Assembly (NCBI RefSeq): GCF_018882055.1
Contig: NZ_JACVPF010000002.1
Location: 248,001 to 312,000, forward strand
Reading direction: 5' to 3'
DNA length: 64,000 bases
Source: Polynucleobacter sp. es-MAR-4
GTDB lineage: Bacteria; Pseudomonadota; Gammaproteobacteria; Burkholderiales; Burkholderiaceae
Every line of letters begins with the position of its first letter. The first letter of the stretch is position 1. Positions 51,818 through 61,850 of this stretch are shown piece by piece. The translations under genes and the position numbers were made by a program. The notes under the pieces were generated by a model. That model was not told where the DNA came from. It did not search any database and was given only the letters and a program-made list of their open reading frames with translations.

Positions 51818-52651
51818 ATGAGATTGTTGCGTATTTTGACCCGCCCACTTACTTCATTGATTCTTCTGGGATTCATGGGAGGGGTGATGGCGGATGAAAG
51901 CAAGTTCTCGGGTGGATTCTTAAACCTAGAGACAGCATCAGACCAGTACTCGAGTCAGCGCATTCTTGAGTTTTGGGGCTACCACGATACGTTTGGAGAG
52001 CAAACTCAAGCCGACACCCTAAAGTTGCGTTACTACCAGCCCCTTCACTTTGATCGGTGGCGCGGCACTATGCGACTCGATACCTCTTATGTTTCAACTT
52101 ACGGCCCCGAACTTCCACAACATCAGACTGGCACTTACAGTGCCGGCAATACGATGCTAACCGTTTGGGGAAATCATCCTGGTGTCCTGAAAAACTGGGA
52201 AGGCACATTGGGTGGCCGAATCGTTTTTCCATTTGGCAATTATGGGCAATGGGCGGCAGGCCCTCAGATTGGTACCGTATATGTACCGAGCAAAGGAAGT
52301 GATTCACGTCTCTCAGACTTTTCACCCCTTTTGAGATACATGTATGGATTTGATACCAAAGGTAATTCATTTGCGAACAACCCTAATCAACCACCCCTAG
52401 TTCGCAATCTCAATATTTTCCCGACACTGGGATTTAATCTCTCACCTAGCACTCAACTTCGATTGTGGGATGAGAATGGAGCCGTATGGAATACTGGTGG
52501 AGGGGGCGGCTGGTTCGTTCCACTTGATGCCATGGTGACCCACCGCCTCAATAAAAGCTTCCTATTTGCTGTTGGCGCCAGTAAACAGGTGGTACAGAGT
52601 TATCCCGTTTATGACTGGTCGTTTTACGGGAAGCTATCGTTTAATTTCTGA
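51818..52651 (+). CDS. predicted outer-membrane protein
   Basis: A 277-residue exported protein with a signal peptide (cleavage near GVMADESK). The mature part is rich in aromatic and glycine residues, alternates in the manner of beta strands and ends in Phe (YGKLSFNF), the classic signal for outer-membrane barrel insertion. Substrate and family unknown. Confidence 0.65.
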   Translation: MRLLRILTRPLTSLILLGFMGGVMADESKFSGGFLNLETASDQYSSQRILEFWGYHDTFGEQTQADTLKLRYYQPLHFDRWRGTMRLDTSYVSTYGPELPQHQTGTYSAGNTMLTVWGNHPGVLKNWEGTLGGRIVFPFGNYGQWAAGPQIGTVYVPSKGSDSRLSDFSPLLRYMYGFDTKGNSFANNPNQPPLVRNLNIFPTLGFNLSPSTQLRLWDENGAVWNTGGGGGWFVPLDAMVTHRLNKSFLFAVGASKQVVQSYPVYDWSFYGKLSFNF

Positions 52652-52659
52652 ACGGCGTC

Positions 52660-53598
52660 TTAGTCAAGATTAACTAGACACTCATTCTCAATGTTCGCTG
52701 CTTTCGATTTAACCAAAGCCTCCACCAACCAAATCTGAAAATCTTCGTCACCCAAATTGAGCTGCTTGGAAATATTTTTCAATACTGGCGTGTCAGAAAT
52801 CCATTGCTTAACCTTTGCCATCTCCTGACTACGCCACTCTAAAAGCTTGTATTTGAGGAGTACCTTAGCACCATGGCGGGCATTACGATCGGCGTCGCTT
52901 GAGAGATAGTCGAGGCGAGATCTTGCGGTTTCGATCGACTTATTTACTTCAGTAAATGGCTTGCCATGCCCCGGAATAACCAAGGCAGGCGAGATGCTCT
53001 CTATCAACTCCAAGGTCTGCGCCACTTCTTCAAAGCCACCCTCACCCCAGAGCTCGGGGAAGATAACCCCAAAGCCCTCTTCCCATAGTGCGTCCGCGGA
53101 GATTAAGATGCGATGCTGTTCTTGATACAGCATGATTGAATGATTGTCATGTCCAGGTGCCGCAAGAATTTGCCAACGATAGCGACCCAATACAATTTCC
53201 TCGCCAGGAATCAGGAGAGCTTTATAACTAAAGCGCGGGCATTCTTGTCCCAATTGCTGAAAGCTGAGTAAATTCTCGTCCCAATGCTGTACAGCAAGCG
53301 CCTCAGCTTCGGGTATCCATATAGCACAATCAAATGCTTCTGATAAAGCTGCATTACCACCGCAATGATCTGAATGAAGATGGGTGTTAACTACTTTATT
53401 CAGCTTTTTCAAGCCATGCTGTTTGAGCGCATTAGCTACTAAATCCACAGTCATCTGCTGATGAGCGCAGTACCCACTATCAACCAGGGAAACATCCTCT
53501 TCGCCGAAGAGCAAAATATTATTTGCTGATAACCACCCCCGCTCAAAGATATCGATTCCAGGTGGAAGCAAGTAACTGCCGATCCGCTTTTGAGGCAT
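52660..53598 (-). CDS. MBL-fold metallo-hydrolase
   Basis: A 312-residue metallo-beta-lactamase-fold protein. Zinc-binding motif HLHSDHCGG is followed by further ligands in APGHDNHS, SADALW and VIPGHGKPF. A C-terminal helical part of about 90 residues is extra to the core. ATG 53598 overlaps the stop region of the upstream lipocalin gene and avoids a charged extension. Similar enzymes hydrolyse lactones or thioesters; activity unknown. Confidence 0.85.
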   Translation of the reverse strand: MPQKRIGSYLLPPGIDIFERGWLSANNILLFGEEDVSLVDSGYCAHQQMTVDLVANALKQHGLKKLNKVVNTHLHSDHCGGNAALSEAFDCAIWIPEAEALAVQHWDENLLSFQQLGQECPRFSYKALLIPGEEIVLGRYRWQILAAPGHDNHSIMLYQEQHRILISADALWEEGFGVIFPELWGEGGFEEVAQTLELIESISPALVIPGHGKPFTEVNKSIETARSRLDYLSSDADRNARHGAKVLLKYKLLEWRSQEMAKVKQWISDTPVLKNISKQLNLGDEDFQIWLVEALVKSKAANIENECLVNLD

Positions 53599-53599
53599 C

Positions 53600-54175
53600 T
53601 TAATTCTTCTGAATAGTTGGCTCAAGTTTTTGAATATCAAACTGCTGCAGCTTTAGGCGCTGCAATAAATCAGCATAGACTTTAGGATCAAGTTGAGGCG
53701 TTCTCGACAAAACCCAAAGGTACTCTCTCCTCGGATCACTTACTGCGGCCACCTGATATTGCGAATCCAAATCAATCACCCAGTAATCACCCCATACCAT
53801 TGGTAAAAATGAAAGCCACTCTGGAGCAAAACGCACTTCTAGCTTAGGTGAGTCCTTAGCGCCAATCTGGCGGGCTGAACCCTCTGCTTCCGAAGTCTCT
53901 CCACCAGCAGTTTTGCAGCTATTGAGCACTCGCAGATTGCCATCAGGTTTAGCGGTATATACAGCCTTGGTATTCGAAACGCATTTCTTCTGAAACCAGT
54001 TTGGAAACTTAGCAATCTCATACCAAGTTCCCAGGTAACGAGGGACATCTAAGGAAGCTATAGTTTTGACAGCCTGATCACCTTGCTGAGCATGAGCCTG
54101 AATAGACCCAAGACAAATCAACAGGAAGCCTAATATGGAAATGAGTGAAGCGCGAGAATATGGAAACAGAGTCAT
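53600..54175 (-). CDS. lipocalin family protein (Blc-like)
   Basis: A 191-residue exported lipocalin. A signal peptide (ISILGFLLICLGSIQAHAQ) precedes the first conserved motif GTWYEIAKFPNWFQ, then AVYTAKPDGNLRVLNSC, and the third motif area YLWVLSRTPQLDP. Blc proteins bind lipids or lysophospholipids at the outer membrane. No lipobox Cys is seen at the cleavage site, so it is probably soluble in the periplasm. It overlaps the MBL gene downstream and follows msrQ at a distance of 12 bases. Confidence 0.87.
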   Translation of the reverse strand: MTLFPYSRASLISILGFLLICLGSIQAHAQQGDQAVKTIASLDVPRYLGTWYEIAKFPNWFQKKCVSNTKAVYTAKPDGNLRVLNSCKTAGGETSEAEGSARQIGAKDSPKLEVRFAPEWLSFLPMVWGDYWVIDLDSQYQVAAVSDPRREYLWVLSRTPQLDPKVYADLLQRLKLQQFDIQKLEPTIQKN

Positions 54176-54187
54176 AGGAGAATAGGA

Positions 54188-54778
54188 TTAGATTGTAGAT
54201 CGCCTGCTTAAGAGCTTGCGAATATAAGGAATCCTACAAGATAACAGCAATAGCAAAATAATTGCATAGATTGTCACTGTATCGAGATCATTCTTGCCTG
54301 CTTTATGCCACCAATAATGGAGAATCACGGTACAGGCAATAAAATAAATCAGTCGATGTAGTTGAGCCCACCGACGACCCAATTTTCTTTGGGCCCAGTG
54401 CGTGGAGGTCACAGCCAATGGGATCAATAAAACAAGGCTAATGAAGCCCATGGTAATAAATGGCCGCTTCACCACATCATTGAGCATCTCTGCTAGATCA
54501 AAGTCTTGATCCAACCAAAGCCAAATCCCAAAATGCAGACAGGCATAGAAAAAGCTAAAGAGGCCCAACATTCTGCGATACCGAATCCATACTGTTGCAT
54601 TTGTCAGCAAACGTAATGGCGTCATCGCCAAAGTCAGACATAAAAAGACTAATGCCCAAGTTCCTGTCGAGCGAGTGATGAACTCAATTGGATTAGCACT
54701 CAAACCATCGGTAAAGCCTAGCCAGATCAAGCGGTCTAACGGCAGCAGTGCTAACAAGAAAATCAATAACTTCATCAA
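54188..54778 (-). CDS. msrQ: haem-binding membrane subunit MsrQ
   Basis: A 196-residue ferric-reductase-like membrane protein with six helices and the haem-ligand His residues (YACLHFGIW, STHWAQRKLGRRWAQLHRLIYF, VILHYWW). It feeds quinol electrons to MsrP for repairing methionine sulfoxide in periplasmic proteins. It lies 20 bases after msrP in the usual PQ order. Confidence 0.92.
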   Translation of the reverse strand: MMKLLIFLLALLPLDRLIWLGFTDGLSANPIEFITRSTGTWALVFLCLTLAMTPLRLLTNATVWIRYRRMLGLFSFFYACLHFGIWLWLDQDFDLAEMLNDVVKRPFITMGFISLVLLIPLAVTSTHWAQRKLGRRWAQLHRLIYFIACTVILHYWWHKAGKNDLDTVTIYAIILLLLLSCRIPYIRKLLSRRSTI

Positions 54779-54798
54779 ACTTTACCGATTGCCTGGCG

Positions 54799-55761
54799 TT
54801 AATAAAACTTCTTCAAATCCATCCCGGAATACATACTTGCGACTTGATCGCCATAACCGTTAAACATTTCCGTTTTAATCTTCGGGGCAAACACCCCCTT
54901 AGAGTCACCAATCCGGCGCTCCGTAGCCTGACTCCAGCGTGGGTGATCGACCAAAGGATTTACGTTGGAATAAAAGCCATATTCACGAGGGGCAATTCTG
55001 CCCCAACTGGTTTTCGGCATCTCTTCCGTTACGCGAATTTTGATAATGGACTTAGCACTCTTAAAACCATACTTCCAAGGCACCACAATACGCACTGGAG
55101 CTCCGTTTTGCTTTGGCAACATCTCACCATAGAGACCAAAGGTCAGCAGGGTTAGTGGATTCATTGCCTCATCTAAACGCAAGCCTTCCCGATAGGGCCA
55201 ATCAATAATATTGTCCCCAAGTCCCGGCATCTGTTTTTTATCTGCCAAGGAAATAAATTCCACATACTTTGCCGAACCTAGTGGCTGCACATAATTCAGT
55301 AGCTTTGATAAGGAATAGCCGTCCCATGGAATCACCATGGACCAACCCTCGACACAACGCATGCGATAAATACGCTCTTCCATCGGGGCTAACTTCAGTA
55401 ATGCATCGATATCGAGAGTGACAGGTTTTTTTACCAAACCCTCGATACTCACCGTCCATGGCTTTGTTTGGAGGGTATGGGCATAAGTGGCGGGATCAGA
55501 TTTGTCGGTCCCGAATTCATAGAAGTTGTTATAGGTTGTTACATACTTATAACTGGTGGGCTCATCTTTTGCCATAAAAGCAGGGTTTGGAGTGGCGGCC
55601 AACTTCTGCGGATTTGCTGCCACAGCTTCACGAGAAAACCAAGGTGCTAAAGCACACCCAAATGCCCCCGCCGCTGCAGACTTGATTAATTCGCGGCGAT
55701 TCTCAAAAACTGCCTTAGGCGTGATTTCTTGAGAAAGTAACTTTGGGTTATTTTTAGGCAT
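54799..55761 (-). CDS. msrP: protein-methionine-sulfoxide reductase catalytic subunit MsrP
   Basis: Periplasmic molybdopterin enzyme that repairs methionine sulfoxides. From ATG 55761 it has 320 residues with a Tat signal ([13 protein letters not shown]). Molybdenum-ligand Cys is in [10 protein letters not shown], and the sulfite-oxidase fold continues with [15 protein letters not shown] and [20 protein letters not shown] 55761 has AAAGAGA upstream; the reading frame extends to 55809 without support. msrQ follows. Confidence 0.93.
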   Translation of the reverse strand: MPKNNPKLLSQEITPKAVFENRRELIKSAAAGAFGCALAPWFSREAVAANPQKLAATPNPAFMAKDEPTSYKYVTTYNNFYEFGTDKSDPATYAHTLQTKPWTVSIEGLVKKPVTLDIDALLKLAPMEERIYRMRCVEGWSMVIPWDGYSLSKLLNYVQPLGSAKYVEFISLADKKQMPGLGDNIIDWPYREGLRLDEAMNPLTLLTFGLYGEMLPKQNGAPVRIVVPWKYGFKSAKSIIKIRVTEEMPKTSWGRIAPREYGFYSNVNPLVDHPRWSQATERRIGDSKGVFAPKIKTEMFNGYGDQVASMYSGMDLKKFY

Positions 55762-55919
55762 ATCAATATCTCTTTGATGATTGTCAAACTTCATGATGAA
55801 TATGTTCATTCTCCTACGCCTAAAGATTTATTGCTGAACGCCTCTCCAGATAATAGGGTTAAATCTGATAGCTGAAGGCTATATTACGCAGTTAAATAAT
55901 GGTTTTAGTCCCTTGAGAG

Positions 55920-56573
55920 ATGAATATGGCTTGGATTTTCTTGGCATGTGCCATTTTCTTGTTAGGCATCTTTAAAAGTCGGGGCGGCGTACTTTTACAA
56001 CCCCGACTCCGGAACCTCTTTATTTGCTGCATCATCCTATTGGCTATTGCTTGGAATATTCGCGCCCATATGCCCAATAGCAATCTTCAAAATATCATTG
56101 ATTTATCGTTCCACTTTTTTGGCGCATCTCTCCTAGTGGCTCTTTTTGGATTCTGGAGCGCCATTACTCTGCTCTTTATTGTTTCCCTAGCGGGTATTTT
56201 TACTTTCAGCGGAGATTTGGTAGAGGCCACCAGTCACTACATCATGGTGAGCGTGATTCCGGCAATCTTTGCCTATCTAGTCATTCGAGCAGTGGATCGA
56301 TTTTTACCAAAGCATCTATTTGTTCTTATATTAGGCAACGGCTATCTTGCAGGGTTCATTAGCACCTTTGCAACTGGTCTACTCATTTATGGATTACAGC
56401 AAATTTTTCAAATTAACTCATTCGGAACCAGTGATCCCTTAGGCTGGTTTTTGGGTTTGATTGTCCTATCCTTTATGGAGGGTTCGCTTTCAGGAATGTT
56501 GCTAGCCATTCTTCTCGTATACAGACCGCAATGGGTCAGCACGTATCAAGAAGAGCAGTATATGAATGCTTAA
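55920..56573 (+). CDS. CbiM-like energy-coupling factor membrane protein
   Basis: A 217-residue membrane protein with about six hydrophobic segments and the pattern of CbiM/ECF substrate-binding (S) components for cobalt or nickel (FWSAITLLFIVSLAGIFTF, LGWFLGLIVLSFMEGSLSGMLLAIL). The typical N-terminal MHIxxG metal motif is absent, so metal transport is doubtful. No ECF ATPase or T component lies nearby. A strong terminator follows. Confidence 0.68.
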   Translation: MNMAWIFLACAIFLLGIFKSRGGVLLQPRLRNLFICCIILLAIAWNIRAHMPNSNLQNIIDLSFHFFGASLLVALFGFWSAITLLFIVSLAGIFTFSGDLVEATSHYIMVSVIPAIFAYLVIRAVDRFLPKHLFVLILGNGYLAGFISTFATGLLIYGLQQIFQINSFGTSDPLGWFLGLIVLSFMEGSLSGMLLAILLVYRPQWVSTYQEEQYMNA

Positions 56574-56593
56574 CTATTTCAGCTTTGCATAAG

Positions 56594-56625
56594 AAAAAAG
56601 GCAAACCAAACGGTTTGCCTTTTTT
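56594..56625. terminator. bidirectional terminator between the CbiM-like and icd genes
   Basis: A perfect 14-pair stem, AAAAAAGGCAAACC with GGTTTGCCTTTTTT around an AAAC loop, gives T-runs on both strands and serves both converging genes. Confidence 0.95.
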
Positions 56626-56641
56626 GTGAAACCAACTCAGC

Positions 56642-58876
56642 TTAAGCAGCTGCTTTTTTCAAGATGTCATTGAGTGTTGTACTTGGGCACATCACGGCTT
56701 TGAACTTAGCTTGATCAGGCATAAAGTAACCACCGATATCCGCTGGCTTACCTTGTACTGCTTTGAGCTCAGCAATAATCTTTTGCTCGTTCTCGGTCAA
56801 GGCTTTTGCGATCGGAGCAAAGTGAGCTTGTAGCTCCTTGTCTTCGGTTTGTGCAGCCAAGGCTTGAGCCCAGTACATCGCCAAGTAGAACTGACTACCG
56901 CGGTTATCCAACTCACCAGTACGTGGTGATGGTGACTTATTGTTATCCAACAATGTGCCGGTAGCTTCATCCAAAGTGCGCGCCAAGATCTTCACTTTTG
57001 GATTATTGGTTTTATCGCCAATATCTTCCAAGGAAACAGCTAGAGCCAAGAACTCACCTAAAGAATCCCAACGCAAATGGTTCTCTTCAACCAGCTGCTG
57101 AACGTGCTTAGGAGCGGAGCCACCCGCGCCAGTTTCGAAGAGGCCGCCACCAGCCATCAAAGGCACGATAGACAACATCTTGGCGCTGGTACCGAGCTCC
57201 ATAATTGGGAACAAATCAGTGAGGTAGTCACGCAAAATATTACCTGTCACAGAGATCGTATCTTTGCCACGAATCACACGCTCTAATGTAAAGCGCATTG
57301 CACGGGTCTGAGACATGATTTGAATATCTACACCAGTTAAGTCGTAATCTTTTAGATAGGTTTGAACCTTCTTAATCAATTCAGCTTCGTGTGGGCGGTA
57401 CTCATCCAACCAGAATACTGCTGGAGTATTAGACAAACGCGCACGGTTTACTGCCAACTTGACCCAGTCACGAATCGGCGCATCTTTAACCTGACACATA
57501 CGCCAGATATCGCCCTCTTCCACATTCTGCTCGAGCAATACTGTGCCGTCATCCGCAACGATGCGGGCTACACCAGCTTCAGGGATCTCAAAAGTCTTGT
57601 CATGTGAGCCGTACTCTTCTGCCTGCTGAGCCATTAAGCCCACGTTTGGCACTGTACCCATGGTTTTTGGATCGAAGTTACCGTGAGTCTTACAGAAGTT
57701 AATCATCTCTTGGTAAATACGGGCAAAAGTACTTTCTGGAATAACTGCTTTCGTGTCATGCAAACGGCCATCAGCACCCCACATCTTGCCACCAACACGA
57801 ATCATCGCCGGCATCGATGCATCCACGATCACATCGCTTGGTGAATGCAAGTTGGTAATACCCTTGGCGGAGTCCACCATCGCCAATGCTGGACGATGCT
57901 CATGACAGGCGTGCAAATCTTGAATGATCTCTTCGCGCTTGGATTCTGGCAAAGTTTTGATCTTGTCATACAAGCTGCTCATACCGTTGTTTGGATTAAC
58001 GCCCAACTCTTCAAACAACTTACCATGCTTTTCAAATGCATCTTTGTAGAAAATCTTGACAGCGTGACCGAACACGATTGGGTGTGACACCTTCATCATG
58101 GTTGCCTTGACGTGCAAGGACAACATCATGCCAGTCTTGTAAGCATCTTCGATTTCTTTTTCATAGAACTCGCAGAGTGCTTTCTTACTCATGTACATGC
58201 TGTCAATAATTTCACCAGCAAGCAAAGAGACTTTTGGCTTCAGAACAATTGTCTTGCCACTCTTCGTTACCAAATCCATCTTCACATCGCATGCCTTAGT
58301 CATGGTCATTGACTTCTCACCTGCGTAGAAGTCGCCACCATGCATATGGGATACGTGCGTACGAGAAGCCTGGCTCCACTCACCCATCGAGTGTGGGTTC
58401 TTACGGGCATAACGCTTAACCGCATTAGGCGCACGGCGATCTGAGTTACCTTCGCGCAATACTGGGTTTACCGCACTACCCAAGCACTTGGAGTAACGAG
58501 TGCGGATTGATTTTTCAGCGTCGTCCTTAGGATCTTCTGGGAAATCAGGGATCTTGTAACCCTTAGATTGCAACTCTTTAATAGCGGCAAGTAACTGTGG
58601 AACTGAAGCGCTGATATTCGGCAACTTGATGATGTTGGTATCAGGCAATAAAGTCATGCGGCCAAGCTCGGCCAAATTATCAGGAACTTTCTGCTCAGCA
58701 GTTAAGCAATCAGAGAACTCTGCCAAGATACGTGCCGCAACAGAAATGTCGCTCTCTACAACCTGTACTCCAGCTGGCGCTGTAAATGTACGAATGATTG
58801 GTAAAAATGCACAGGTCGCCAATAAGGGCGCTTCGTCTGTCAGCGTGTAAATGATCTTTGATTTCTCTGAAGCCAT
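56642..58876 (-). CDS. icd: NADP-dependent isocitrate dehydrogenase, monomeric type
   Basis: Monomeric IDH (about 80 kDa), 744 residues, converting isocitrate to 2-oxoglutarate with NADP in the TCA cycle. The family's length and motifs are present ([72 protein letters not shown]). Monomeric Icd is unrelated in sequence to the dimeric E. coli enzyme. It converges with the CbiM-like gene at a bidirectional terminator and diverges from the MFS gene across 258 bases. Confidence 0.97.
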   Translation of the reverse strand: MASEKSKIIYTLTDEAPLLATCAFLPIIRTFTAPAGVQVVESDISVAARILAEFSDCLTAEQKVPDNLAELGRMTLLPDTNIIKLPNISASVPQLLAAIKELQSKGYKIPDFPEDPKDDAEKSIRTRYSKCLGSAVNPVLREGNSDRRAPNAVKRYARKNPHSMGEWSQASRTHVSHMHGGDFYAGEKSMTMTKACDVKMDLVTKSGKTIVLKPKVSLLAGEIIDSMYMSKKALCEFYEKEIEDAYKTGMMLSLHVKATMMKVSHPIVFGHAVKIFYKDAFEKHGKLFEELGVNPNNGMSSLYDKIKTLPESKREEIIQDLHACHEHRPALAMVDSAKGITNLHSPSDVIVDASMPAMIRVGGKMWGADGRLHDTKAVIPESTFARIYQEMINFCKTHGNFDPKTMGTVPNVGLMAQQAEEYGSHDKTFEIPEAGVARIVADDGTVLLEQNVEEGDIWRMCQVKDAPIRDWVKLAVNRARLSNTPAVFWLDEYRPHEAELIKKVQTYLKDYDLTGVDIQIMSQTRAMRFTLERVIRGKDTISVTGNILRDYLTDLFPIMELGTSAKMLSIVPLMAGGGLFETGAGGSAPKHVQQLVEENHLRWDSLGEFLALAVSLEDIGDKTNNPKVKILARTLDEATGTLLDNNKSPSPRTGELDNRGSQFYLAMYWAQALAAQTEDKELQAHFAPIAKALTENEQKIIAELKAVQGKPADIGGYFMPDQAKFKAVMCPSTTLNDILKKAAA

Positions 58877-59094
58877 TGATGTTTCCTCGATATGGATAAA
58901 TATTAGGGCCCGGTCTTATACCGAACCACTCTCGCATTCAGCACGCAACACTTCAGGCGCTTTTGACTGTCTTGGGTGTAACTTCTCGCACTGGACCGAG
59001 ACAGCTATTTTAAATCATCGACCCCGGCGATTTAAGGGCTTTTAGGCACCAAATTGGCTGAAGTCGGTCAATTTAAGGGAATCCACCAAGCCAA

Positions 59095-59107
59095 CCCCCC
59101 CCCCCCC
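59095..59107 (+). repeat. 13-base poly-C tract upstream of the MFS gene
   Basis: Thirteen consecutive C, 27 bases upstream of the MFS ATG and about 220 bases upstream of icd. An in-frame TGA at 59114-59116 shows the tract lies outside the coding sequence. Such tracts are prone to slippage and can vary promoter spacing. The remaining 258-base gap shows no other feature. Confidence 0.9.
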
Positions 59108-59134
59108 ATCCGCTGACAACGTAAACTGCGATAC

Positions 59135-60337
59135 ATGACTAACAAGCACCCCTTACTCAACAAAAACCTCGTACTGTTGATCCTCTGCCAAGGCTTGTTT
59201 TTAACCAATAATGTGACCTTTATCGCCATTAATGGCCTAGTTGGGCTTAGTCTGAGCCCCGTTGCTTGGATGGCCACCTTGCCTGTAATGGGCTATGTTG
59301 TAGGGGGAGCCTTTTCGACCTCTATTGTGGCTAAAACCCAAAATTATTTTGGTCGCAAGGTATCTTTTCAGTTGGGCCTCTTGGTAGCAGTCTTTTCAGC
59401 ACTCCTGTGCGCCTATGCCGCCATTTCGAAAAACTTTTGGCTCCTCGTACTCGGTACCTTTATTGCTGGCTATTACAGTGCAAATGGGCAACTCTATCGA
59501 TTTGCAGCTGCTGAGCTAACGGTTGCCAGCCAGAGAGATAAAGCGGTCTCCTGGGTGCTTGCTGGCGGAATTCTTGGGGCCGTTATTGGGCCCAACCTGG
59601 CCTCATGGACCAAAGACTTCTTTGATACCGCCTTCTTGGGCGCCTATCTCACTTTATCGATAGCCGGCTTTATCGGCATCATCGTGATGCAGTTCATCCA
59701 CTTTCCAGAGGAGTTCAAAACTCAGCACGCTCTTTCAGATGGCAGAGATCTAAAGACCATTCTTCGCCAACCCGTCTTTATGGTGGCAGTGATCGGCGCC
59801 TCATTGGGCTACGGAGTCATGAACCTTCTCATGGCAGCAACTCCACTAGCAATGCAAATTTGTGGCCTGCCCTTTTCTGATACTGCTCTAGTTTTAGAGT
59901 GGCACGTGATTGGGATGTTCGCGCCCGGATTTTTTACCGGATCACTCATTCAACGCTTTGGCACACTCAAGATCATGGGTGTCGGTGTTGCCCTCAATCT
60001 GCTCTGTATTGCTATAGCCCTAACCGGTGTCGACTTTCACCAATTCTTAATTGCACTATTTTTATTGGGTGTTGGATGGAACTTCTTATTTACGGGCTCC
60101 ACCTCTTTGGCGATGACTGCTTATAGGCCTGAAGAACGTGATAAAGCTCAGGCCACAATTAACTTCTTTGTGTTTGGCACTATGGCTTTCACTTCATTTG
60201 GCTCGGGAGCTTTAATCACCTCACAGGGCTGGAATATCCTGAATCTCGGATCAATAGTTCCTGTTGCTGTAACAGCAGGTGCTTTGATTTGGCTTGGCGC
60301 CAATCGCAAGAAGGCAAGCGCCTCTTCCGCGACCTAA
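59135..60337 (+). CDS. MFS transporter
   Basis: A 400-residue major facilitator with twelve predicted membrane helices. The loop 2-3 region AKTQNYFGRKVSFQLG carries the family's GRK-type motif, and helix 5 contains GGILGAVIGPNLASW. The ATG is fixed by an upstream in-frame stop; no clear ribosome-binding site is seen. The substrate is unknown. A poly-C tract in its leader could cause phase variation. Converges with the next gene with a four-base overlap. Confidence 0.88.
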   Translation: MTNKHPLLNKNLVLLILCQGLFLTNNVTFIAINGLVGLSLSPVAWMATLPVMGYVVGGAFSTSIVAKTQNYFGRKVSFQLGLLVAVFSALLCAYAAISKNFWLLVLGTFIAGYYSANGQLYRFAAAELTVASQRDKAVSWVLAGGILGAVIGPNLASWTKDFFDTAFLGAYLTLSIAGFIGIIVMQFIHFPEEFKTQHALSDGRDLKTILRQPVFMVAVIGASLGYGVMNLLMAATPLAMQICGLPFSDTALVLEWHVIGMFAPGFFTGSLIQRFGTLKIMGVGVALNLLCIAIALTGVDFHQFLIALFLLGVGWNFLFTGSTSLAMTAYRPEERDKAQATINFFVFGTMAFTSFGSGALITSQGWNILNLGSIVPVAVTAGALIWLGANRKKASASSAT

Positions 60338-61368
60338 GAAACCTTAGCTAAGGGCAGGTTGAAAAGTAAGTTTTGCGGTTTGAGCTTGAGCTGCTTTTCA
60401 TCATTCATGGCAATGGCCATATAAACCGGTTTTCCGGCCTGAGATTGAGTGACGGCAGCCTCATCGATAAAGTCCAAACGGAATAAGCAAATGACCTTCT
60501 CAAGCTCATCAGCATCCACCGGCTCTTTGTTGTAAAGCTTATTCAAGATCTCAGTTGCAGCAGCATCGAGGCCCACATGCCAAGACCATTTAGGGTCACT
60601 GATTTGCTGCATTGGCGTAATACGGACCTGCGCACCTAAAAAATGTTGCACCCATTTTTCAAGGACACGGCAAAAATGATTGATGGGTGGCTGACCAAAA
60701 TTCAGTTGCACCGCAAAGTCGTAGTCTTCGCTTTTCTCCCAGTAGAGATCGGCATTTTCTTCATGCAGCACATCTAAATCAATTGAGCGCATGGACATCG
60801 AATTACTCTTCAAAAGATCCAGAATATTGCCTGTCTCACCTGCCTGAGCATTGCGAGTAACCACCTCATCATCCGCGCCCATGACAACGCCATCTTCCAG
60901 CACAGTGATCTTTTGAGTCCGGAAGAAAATTTCTCCCATACGCGCATCCAGGGGATCGCAATCATCACCCAAGATATGTCGAATAAATATTTGCGCCAGC
61001 TGAGCAATAAATAGTGGTGGAACATCTACACCCTCACCTTTAAATAAACTCATATAAAAGTTTTCTAAAGAGCTTGCTGCCAGCAATTTAGTTCGGTATC
61101 TAAGCCAAACTTGATAGTTCACCTGAATATCTGGATCTGCCATTGCAGCAATATCTTGATCAGAAATGACTGCTCGAGGATTCTCGCTCAAGCGTTGATG
61201 CAGGGCACGTTCAGCATTGCAAGATTCAGGGACAAGATTTAATTCTGGTCGCAATAAGTAAGTGCGCAGAAAATCATCGGTCACCAGCAATTGATTGTCC
61301 GAGCCCACTGTCAGGGTTTGGTACGCAGAATGGGGCCAAAAGTGTGTCATGTGAGTTTGCTCGAACAA
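60334..61368 (-). CDS. conserved protein of unknown function (DUF6352-like)
   Basis: A 344-residue soluble protein without signal or membrane segments, resembling the DUF6352 family of betaproteobacteria (HFWPHSAYQTLTVGSDNQLLVTDDFLRTYL; WSWHVGLDAAATEILNKLY). ATG 61350 is an alternative start. No function known. It diverges from the FKBP gene with a short shared promoter region. Confidence 0.72.
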   Translation of the reverse strand: MFEQTHMTHFWPHSAYQTLTVGSDNQLLVTDDFLRTYLLRPELNLVPESCNAERALHQRLSENPRAVISDQDIAAMADPDIQVNYQVWLRYRTKLLAASSLENFYMSLFKGEGVDVPPLFIAQLAQIFIRHILGDDCDPLDARMGEIFFRTQKITVLEDGVVMGADDEVVTRNAQAGETGNILDLLKSNSMSMRSIDLDVLHEENADLYWEKSEDYDFAVQLNFGQPPINHFCRVLEKWVQHFLGAQVRITPMQQISDPKWSWHVGLDAAATEILNKLYNKEPVDADELEKVICLFRLDFIDEAAVTQSQAGKPVYMAIAMNDEKQLKLKPQNLLFNLPLAKVS

Positions 61369-61425
61369 AAAGATTATGCTCAGAATATACTAGCCCTTCA
61401 ATTTCAGCCAAAGAGGAAGATAAAC

Positions 61426-61773
61426 GTGAGTGAACTCCAAAAAATAGATACCGTTGTTGGTGATGGCAAAGAAGCGACCGCCGGCAATCATGTAGACGTA
61501 CATTACACCGGATGGTTATTTGACGATAAAGCGCCTGATCATAAAGGTCAGAAGTTTGATAGCTCCCTCGATCGCGGTCAACTGTTTAGCTTTCCTTTGG
61601 GCGCAGGCCATGTCATCAAAGGCTGGGATCAAGGCGTACAAGGCATGAAGATTGGTGGCAAACGTACCCTGATTATTCCTTCAGAGATGGGTTACGGCCC
61701 TCGTGGTGCTGGCGGCGTGATTCCCCCAAATGCAACATTGGTATTCGATGTGGAGCTACACGGAGTGAATTAA
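61426..61773 (+). CDS. FKBP-type peptidyl-prolyl isomerase
   Basis: A 115-residue single-domain FKBP. GTG 61426 is preceded by a strong AGAGGAAG ribosome-binding site and gives the standard FKBP length. Motifs VHYTGWLF, KFDSSLDRGQ, VIKGWDQGVQGMKIGGKRTLIIP and GYGPRGAGGVIPPNATLVFDVEL cover the active site and substrate pocket. It has no signal peptide, so it acts in the cytoplasm. Confidence 0.95.
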   Translation: MSELQKIDTVVGDGKEATAGNHVDVHYTGWLFDDKAPDHKGQKFDSSLDRGQLFSFPLGAGHVIKGWDQGVQGMKIGGKRTLIIPSEMGYGPRGAGGVIPPNATLVFDVELHGVN

Positions 61774-61798
61774 TGCCGCATCTGCATCCATAAGTAAT

Positions 61799-61828
61799 AA
61801 GGCCACTCAATGAGTGGCCTTTATTTTT
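61799..61828. terminator. terminator between FKBP and lytic transglycosylase genes
   Basis: AAGGCCACTCA pairs with TGAGTGGCCTT and is followed by TTATTTTT on the plus strand. It can serve both converging genes. Confidence 0.85.
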
Positions 61829-61850
61829 ACCGGTAAAAAAACTGAAGCGC

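Noticed and set aside
57077..58312. Antisense ORFs inside icd
   Set aside because: Shadows of the monomeric isocitrate dehydrogenase frame.
61291..61425. 45-residue N-terminal extension of the FKBP
   Set aside because: It overlaps the divergent gene's start and precedes a strong AGAGGAAG with GTG that gives the normal FKBP length.
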